Below, one piece after another: positions 6,534 through 10,449 of a stretch of DNA of 10,449 nt. Source of the stretch: Verrucomicrobiales bacterium. Its GTDB lineage: Bacteria; Verrucomicrobiota; Verrucomicrobiia; Limisphaerales; SXQI01. Each line of letters starts with the position of its first letter. Positions within the stretch are counted from its first letter, which is position 1. The stretch is taken from the NCBI GenBank assembly GCA_028293365.1, contig JAQGOX010000970.1:1-10449 (forward strand), written 5' to 3'. The translations under genes and the position numbers were made by a program. The notes under the pieces were generated by a model that had not been told where the DNA came from, searched no databases, and saw only the letters and a list, made by a program, of their open reading frames with translations.

Positions 6534-6704
6534 AGCCTTTGGCGAGGAGCTGAGCGAGTTTCCAAGGATTCCATCGGTTTAAGATCTCCAGCGTCAATCC
6601 GTTTCTACCGCAGAATCACGGCTCAACGCGTGGCCTCAAGTGTAAAATCTTCGAAAATTCCCAATTAGTACTGTCCAGCCAAGCCTTGCGCGACGACTAA
6701 TCAG
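6534..6704. promoter_or_regulatory. Upstream region of the ECF operon
   Basis: This 171-base gap before the sigma-factor gene must hold its promoter unless transcription starts further upstream. It has an AT-rich stretch (6641-6670), but I could not assign -35 and -10 elements. ECF factors often recognise their own promoter, so conserved hexamers here across related loci would be the natural candidate. Confidence 0.3.
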
Positions 6705-7277
6705 ATGAATGCGGAAACTATGAGCACCCCCATCGAACTACTCTGCGAACTGGCAAAAAAGGGTGATTCACAGGCCGCCGCTGAACTGGTGACGCTTTTC
6801 TACAGACGAGCTTTTGCTTACTTCAGGCGGCTTTGCGGCGATGATACCGAAGCAGCCGACCTCACACAAAAGACGTTTCTCAAAGTCTGGACTGCCCTTC
6901 CATCCTACGAAGGCCACGCCAGTTTCAATACCTGGCTGCACGCCATCGCACATCACGTTTACGTGGACTGGCGCCGGAAACCTGGCCGTAACGACGCGCG
7001 GTCCGACGAATGGTGGGAGATCCAGCCGGATGCGGGACCAGCGCCCTGCGAGTCTGCCGAAGAGCGCGACCTCGGATGTCGCGTTTACAGCTTCGTCGAA
7101 AAACTGGATGAAGGCACGCGCGAAACTGTTCACCTTCACTACTATCAGGGCCTCTCCCTGAGGGAAACCGCCGCGACGCTCGGGATAGCGGTCAGCACCG
7201 TAAAATATCGCCTGCGTAGCGCGCTCGATTTCCTACGTCCCCGCCTGGTGGAAACCTCAACCTTTACCCGCAGATAA
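6705..7277 (+). CDS. ECF-type RNA polymerase sigma factor
   Basis: A 190-residue sigma-70 family protein with only regions 2 and 4, as in the extracytoplasmic function group. Region 2 spans about residues 28-92, with YRRAFAYFRRLCGDDTEAAD and the core-binding and -10 recognition part TQKTFLKVWTALPSYEG...FNTWLHAIAHHVYVDWRR. Region 4 spans 132-182, with the helix-turn-helix LSLRETAATLGIAVSTVKYRL. The linker (93-125) is acidic and Trp/Pro-rich. It would direct RNA polymerase to a small set of promoters. ATG 6705 gives the full frame but has no clear ribosome binding site. ATG 6720, preceded by GGA, would give a protein starting MSTPIELLCELA, which also looks natural. The downstream gene starts 7 bases after the stop and is surely co-transcribed; its product is likely the regulator. 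Confidence 0.92.
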   Translation: MNAETMSTPIELLCELAKKGDSQAAAELVTLFYRRAFAYFRRLCGDDTEAADLTQKTFLKVWTALPSYEGHASFNTWLHAIAHHVYVDWRRKPGRNDARSDEWWEIQPDAGPAPCESAEERDLGCRVYSFVEKLDEGTRETVHLHYYQGLSLRETAATLGIAVSTVKYRLRSALDFLRPRLVETSTFTRR

Positions 7278-7284
7278 TGCGATT

Positions 7285-8157
7285 ATGAATGACTCAACTA
7301 TTGAATCCATGCTCCGCAGAGCGCCCGTCCCTTGCCCCCCCGCGGCTCTGCTCTATCGACTGCATGCGGATGTGCGAGTGTCAACCGCTAAAACCAACGT
7401 CCGTGAAAGCTCCTTTTTGCATCTTCTACAGCGGTGGTGGCCAGTTATTTCCTGCCTCGTTATCGGCGTCACTATGGCTTCAGGGAAGTTCACTGCAATT
7501 GCGAAACTACGCCACGAAAATGAATCATTGCGCGCACCCACTGCTCAGATTGACAACCTGAGGCAGAAAAACGCGGAATATCAGCAACTCACGGCAACCG
7601 TTTCCGAAGTCAAGCGCCTTGAAGCTAATTACTCCGAATTGCAGGCGCTGAAGGCTGATGCCGCCCGGCTTCGCCTCGCCATTGCCGAAGGCGAAAAAGT
7701 TAAAGCAGATAATCAACGGTTGCTGAGCGAATTACGGCTTCCGCCTGACGCTCTGGGCCAAGGACTATTCTCAAAAGCCAAGTCGGCCAGATGTATCAAT
7801 ACCCTGAAAAGGATCGTCGTCGCCGCCCGCATTTGGGCCACGGAAAACAATAAAGATGTTTTTCCCTCATCCTTCATCGCGATGAAGGATGAATTATCCA
7901 CTCCGAAAATACTCGTCTGCTCTTCCGACGAGGGCAAAATCGCGGCGCCCGATTGGGAAGGCTTCACGGAGGCAAATAACAGTTACGAGATGCTTTCGCC
8001 TGGTGTCTCCGAATTGGAGCCCCAGGTTGTCTACGTTCGCTGCCGCGTGCATGGCCACGTCGCGATGGTGGATGGCAGTGTTCAAGCAAGCAAGCGGTCG
8101 GTTTCGGTCGTCCAAAAGGACGGTCAATGGATTCTTCTGGAGCAGAATGAAAACTAA
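7285..8157 (+). CDS. Membrane coiled-coil protein with pseudopilin-like C-terminal domain; candidate sigma regulator
   Basis: A 290-residue protein with a short cytoplasmic N-terminus (1-50), one membrane helix (about 52-68, WPVISCLVIGVTMASG), a long coiled coil (75-152, rich in Leu, Glu, Gln and Ala) and a C-terminal domain (168-270). That domain has CINTLKRIVVAARIWATENN, FPSSF, KILVCSSDE and RCRVHGHVAMVDGSV. It resembles the C-terminal part of verrucomicrobial and planctomycetal type II pseudopilin/DUF1559-like proteins, where HGHxxxxDGSV is common; this is my recognition, not a search. By position (7 bases after an ECF sigma gene, one membrane helix) it is a candidate anti-sigma or sensor protein, but there is no ZAS zinc motif, and the N-terminal tail is short with Cys17 alone. 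It overlaps the next gene by 11 bases. Confidence 0.8.
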   Translation: MNDSTIESMLRRAPVPCPPAALLYRLHADVRVSTAKTNVRESSFLHLLQRWWPVISCLVIGVTMASGKFTAIAKLRHENESLRAPTAQIDNLRQKNAEYQQLTATVSEVKRLEANYSELQALKADAARLRLAIAEGEKVKADNQRLLSELRLPPDALGQGLFSKAKSARCINTLKRIVVAARIWATENNKDVFPSSFIAMKDELSTPKILVCSSDEGKIAAPDWEGFTEANNSYEMLSPGVSELEPQVVYVRCRVHGHVAMVDGSVQASKRSVSVVQKDGQWILLEQNEN

Positions 8158-8860
8158 GTACCACGCTCTTCTCGTTGCGGTGGTTCTTGCGTCCGCAGCC
8201 ACCTCGCTGACCTGGTTACAGAGCCGGACAGTTTCAAAGCTCGAAAGCGAAAACCGTCAATTGAATACTTTGGCCGTGGAAGCGCAAAACCTCGCGGCCG
8301 AAAACCGGCAAATTCCCGATCTCAAAGTCATCACCGCCCAAGTCGAACAACTACGAGGCGAAACGTCGGATTTGCAAAGAATACGGAACGAGGTCCATCA
8401 GCTTCGCGACCGCCAGATGGAGGCGAAACAAGAGCTCGCGCAAAACGAACGGCTACGGAAGCTTTATGCGACTGGAACGACGTCGAATGGCGGGACTGCG
8501 GCCGCAATCGCGTTCACGACCCCTGCCGAACTTGTCGACCTGGGCCAAGCTACGGCCGAAGCTGCAATACAGACCTTCTTTTGGGCCATGCGCGAAGGAA
8601 ATATCGATCGGTCTAAAGCATGCATGATCAATCCAGAAGAAATGGGGGTTGACCAGACAAACTCATCTCCTGAAGATCTCAGCGCGCAGATGAAAAAAGA
8701 GGCAGCGGATATCCGCGGTCTGCGAGTTCTCGATCGGGCGCCCATTTCCACCGACGAGATCAAACTGACAGTCCAAATCGTAGAGGAGGGTATTGATGGA
8801 ATTCACGAGATCCCATTTAAGGCCAGACGTGTCGGTCGCGATTGGAAATTCGATCGCTAG
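8147..8860 (+). CDS. Membrane-anchored coiled-coil protein, third gene of the ECF operon
   Basis: A 237-residue protein with an N-terminal membrane helix or uncleaved signal (residues 6-24), a coiled coil (27-108, LESENRQLNTLAVEAQNLAAEN and onward), a short Gly/Thr/Ala linker (109-121) and a C-terminal domain (122-237). The domain begins FTTPAELVDLGQATAEAAIQTFFWAMREGNID and ends RRVGRDWKFDR. A helix for a pair of aromatic residues plus late strands suggests an NTF2-like or DUF4878-type fold (inference). The pattern, a small domain reading xAAxQTxxWAMxxGNI, is familiar in verrucomicrobial proteins. ATG 8147 lies inside the previous gene, with GGAG four bases upstream, and an 11-base overlap implies coupled translation. 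The upstream extension of this frame to 7889 is a shadow of the previous gene. Function is unknown; it probably acts with the 7285 protein at the membrane. Confidence 0.8.
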   Translation: MKTKYHALLVAVVLASAATSLTWLQSRTVSKLESENRQLNTLAVEAQNLAAENRQIPDLKVITAQVEQLRGETSDLQRIRNEVHQLRDRQMEAKQELAQNERLRKLYATGTTSNGGTAAAIAFTTPAELVDLGQATAEAAIQTFFWAMREGNIDRSKACMINPEEMGVDQTNSSPEDLSAQMKKEAADIRGLRVLDRAPISTDEIKLTVQIVEEGIDGIHEIPFKARRVGRDWKFDR

Positions 8861-9001
8861 CTTTTGGCGCGCCATGTTTGTGAACTGCGGGGACGTTGCG
8901 TTGCGCTCGAGTCCTTTTAACCTTTGAGATCGATGTGCTGCTGCAATTGAGCAACAGAAGGATTGCAATACACGTTGGTAACGATCCCATGGCGGCGAGC
9001 G

Positions 9002-10449
9002 TCATGGCTCTACCGAATCCAATCGACGCTTAGTTATTAACTCGCCCGATCCAAGGTTGAGGGCGATAAAGCGATCACTCTGTTTCTTTTTTCTGGTGTA
9101 GATCCCATCGACGGCAATTTCGAGGCCGCGCCGCTGCCGAAATCGGAACAGATCCTTTACCAGAAGTAATTTTTGGCCTGGGGCGAGCAAGGTGTCGCGG
9201 TTGTCCGCAAATGCATAATCGATCCCCTCGGTGAATCGCGCGCCCCTCAAATTTACTGCCCGCGAGGATACATTGCTCACTTCGACAAACTCAGCTTCCT
9301 CTTTCATGCTGGAATCGAAATTAAAATTCGCAATCGTGACTTCGCCCTCCTGTAATCCAGAAGCGCCCGTTTGGAAAAAAGCTGTATTCAGCGCCGACCA
9401 TTGATTCCCATCCCAGGTTCGAGACTTCACCACGGCTTTTCCATCGATCGGAATCCCGGTGTCATCCTGGGTTGCCGTACCGCGCGCCACTCGCCGCGCA
9501 GAAGGCGCTACTCTGCCTCCTGGCAAGCGTGGATCATCGCCATTCAGGGTGTAAAGAACGGAACCTCTGCGCGCACTTCCGAAGCGAACCTGAAATCCGT
9601 TCGTAACCTGTCCACCCTGTTGGTTCATCGTGGGGGCTTCCAGATTAGGATAAAGCCCCGCGGACCGCATCGAAGCGAACACATTTTCCGTGCGAGTCGG
9701 AAGCCAGTGCTCGAATACATCGTCCCGCACTGACCGCCAATTATCCAGAGTGCGATAATCCCAACGTGCGGCTTCTGCCACAAAAACTTTTTCAAGTTCA
9801 TCGCTGCGTCCTTTCAGGCGATTCGAGACATTTCCAAACGTCAGCGTTCCATCATTAAAACAGGCTTTGTAAATGCGGTCCGCGAGCAATGTGCGAAAAT
9901 CGGGATCTCCCTGAGCCAGCAACGTCGAAAAAAGGCTACCGGGACCGTCTCCAGCTCGCCGACCAGGAGTCTGGCGCGCGGTGCGATTGGCCGGCTCCCC
10001 GTACCACGGATGTGAAGGAGATTGAAAAAACCCATCGGCATCGTTGAGGTAAAACTGAAATCCACTCCCCGGAACGGTCGGGCCCACACAGCGGAACTCG
10101 TCCTCGCATCGTCCGTACATCCAGAGAATCATGAAGTCAATGTAGTCGGGAATATCCACCCATTGCTTCACTGCGGCGTAGTTCCCTCGCAAAGTGCGCA
10201 CCCGGGCCCACGTCCGTCCATCTCCGTCGTAGGGAGCTCCCTCCGCCCATCCTCCAATGTTTTGGTTTCCATTGATGGATTCGTAATCTGCACTGGAGCC
10301 GCCCAAATAGCGGTGGTGGGTTCCAGCTCCCCAGCGCTCGCGTAAATGGAACACACCCCAGTAAACTCCGTTCAGATAGAGATGCACAAACCGGCCGTGA
10401 GGATTTAGATGCCCCATTTCGAGCATTGAGTCGTCAGCGAATACGTTCG
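9002..10449 (-). CDS. CotH-like protein with chitobiase-type and lamin-tail domains (5' end cut)
   Basis: At least 482 residues are visible; the frame is open to the window edge, so the N-terminus is missing. Counting from the internal Met at 10426, residues 11-30 (GRFVHLYLNGVYWGVFHLRE) are the hallmark of the CotH kinase-like family as found in large secreted verrucomicrobial proteins, and QFYLNDADGFF (124-134) carries a DAD motif at a plausible metal-binding site. A chitobiase C-terminal-like domain follows (278-352, SVLYTLNGDDPRLPGG), then a lamin-tail domain from about 361 (EVTIANFNFD, EFVEVSNVSSRAVNLRGARF). CotH of Bacillus is a spore-coat protein kinase; the role of these long secreted relatives is unknown, perhaps surface or carbohydrate binding. 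The lamin-tail domain ends abruptly in a basic segment and TGA, without the usual closing strands or sorting tail. The gene is convergent with the ECF operon. Confidence 0.85.
   Translation of the reverse strand, partial: NVFADDSMLEMGHLNPHGRFVHLYLNGVYWGVFHLRERWGAGTHHRYLGGSSADYESINGNQNIGGWAEGAPYDGDGRTWARVRTLRGNYAAVKQWVDIPDYIDFMILWMYGRCEDEFRCVGPTVPGSGFQFYLNDADGFFQSPSHPWYGEPANRTARQTPGRRAGDGPGSLFSTLLAQGDPDFRTLLADRIYKACFNDGTLTFGNVSNRLKGRSDELEKVFVAEAARWDYRTLDNWRSVRDDVFEHWLPTRTENVFASMRSAGLYPNLEAPTMNQQGGQVTNGFQVRFGSARRGSVLYTLNGDDPRLPGGRVAPSARRVARGTATQDDTGIPIDGKAVVKSRTWDGNQWSALNTAFFQTGASGLQEGEVTIANFNFDSSMKEEAEFVEVSNVSSRAVNLRGARFTEGIDYAFADNRDTLLAPGQKLLLVKDLFRFRQRRGLEIAVDGIYTRKKKQSDRFIALNLGSGELITKRRLDSVEP

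Noticed and set aside
6200..6574. Minus-strand 124-residue hypothetical protein
   Set aside because: It is antisense to the MFS-tail remnant, with no recognisable domain or ribosome binding site.
6304..6582. Plus-strand 92-residue hypothetical protein
   Set aside because: It overlaps the MFS-tail remnant, and only the block at 6400 matches the family before the frame changes, so it is not an intact gene.
8817..9005. Minus-strand 62-residue frame with a hydrophobic start between the ECF operon and the CotH gene
   Set aside because: MTLAAMG...AILLLLNCSS looks leader-like, but the rest is Arg/His-rich without a domain and overlaps the end of the 8147 gene; more likely chance.

Overview
The window looks like a stretch of a moderately GC-rich chromosome (by eye mid-50s % GC) from a verrucomicrobial or related Planctomycetes-Verrucomicrobia-Chlamydiae bacterium. 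This rests on gene style and was not tested by a search. The clues are a CotH-like protein followed by a chitobiase-type domain and a lamin-tail domain, secreted quinoprotein-like remnants starting with a WPxFRG motif, an ECF sigma factor followed by membrane coiled-coil proteins, and a hairpin-rich intergenic repeat of a type I associate with that group. No rRNA, tRNA, CRISPR array or recognisable insertion sequence was seen.

Layout. Bases 1-649 hold no convincing complete gene but contain a structured hairpin block (302-430). A minus-strand gene for an uncharacterised secreted or lipid-anchored protein (650-1486) is divergent from a plus-strand MFS transporter of the anion:cation symporter type (1743-3068), which ends near a terminator-like hairpin. 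Next is a minus-strand type II toxin-antitoxin pair (antitoxin 3753-4046, PIN toxin 3301-3756, four-base overlap). Bases 4218-4865 carry wreckage of secreted PQQ-propeller-like genes with frameshifts and a nonsense codon. An intact minus-strand VOC (glyoxalase-fold) gene lies at 4918-5337. After a featureless gap there is a second PIN gene that has lost its N-terminal catalytic motif (5647-6077), then a decayed copy of the 3' end of an MFS transporter gene (about 6400-6533).

The most coherent functional unit is a plus-strand three-gene operon at 6705-8860: an ECF sigma factor, a membrane-anchored coiled-coil protein ending in a domain like the C-terminus of verrucomicrobial pseudopilin-type proteins, and a second membrane-anchored coiled-coil protein with a small NTF2-like or unassigned C-terminal domain. 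The second gene follows the first by 7 bases, and the second and third overlap by 11. The positions of the membrane proteins suggest they sense a signal and control the sigma factor, but neither has a recognisable classical anti-sigma domain. This is the best candidate here for an under-described system. Convergent to it, on the minus strand and running off the right edge, is the CotH-like gene (9002-10449), whose lamin-tail domain seems cut short.

Region 4200-6600 is a gene graveyard: three decayed loci surround one intact small enzyme gene and sit beside a toxin-antitoxin pair, which suggests a region of relaxed selection or past insertion and deletion.
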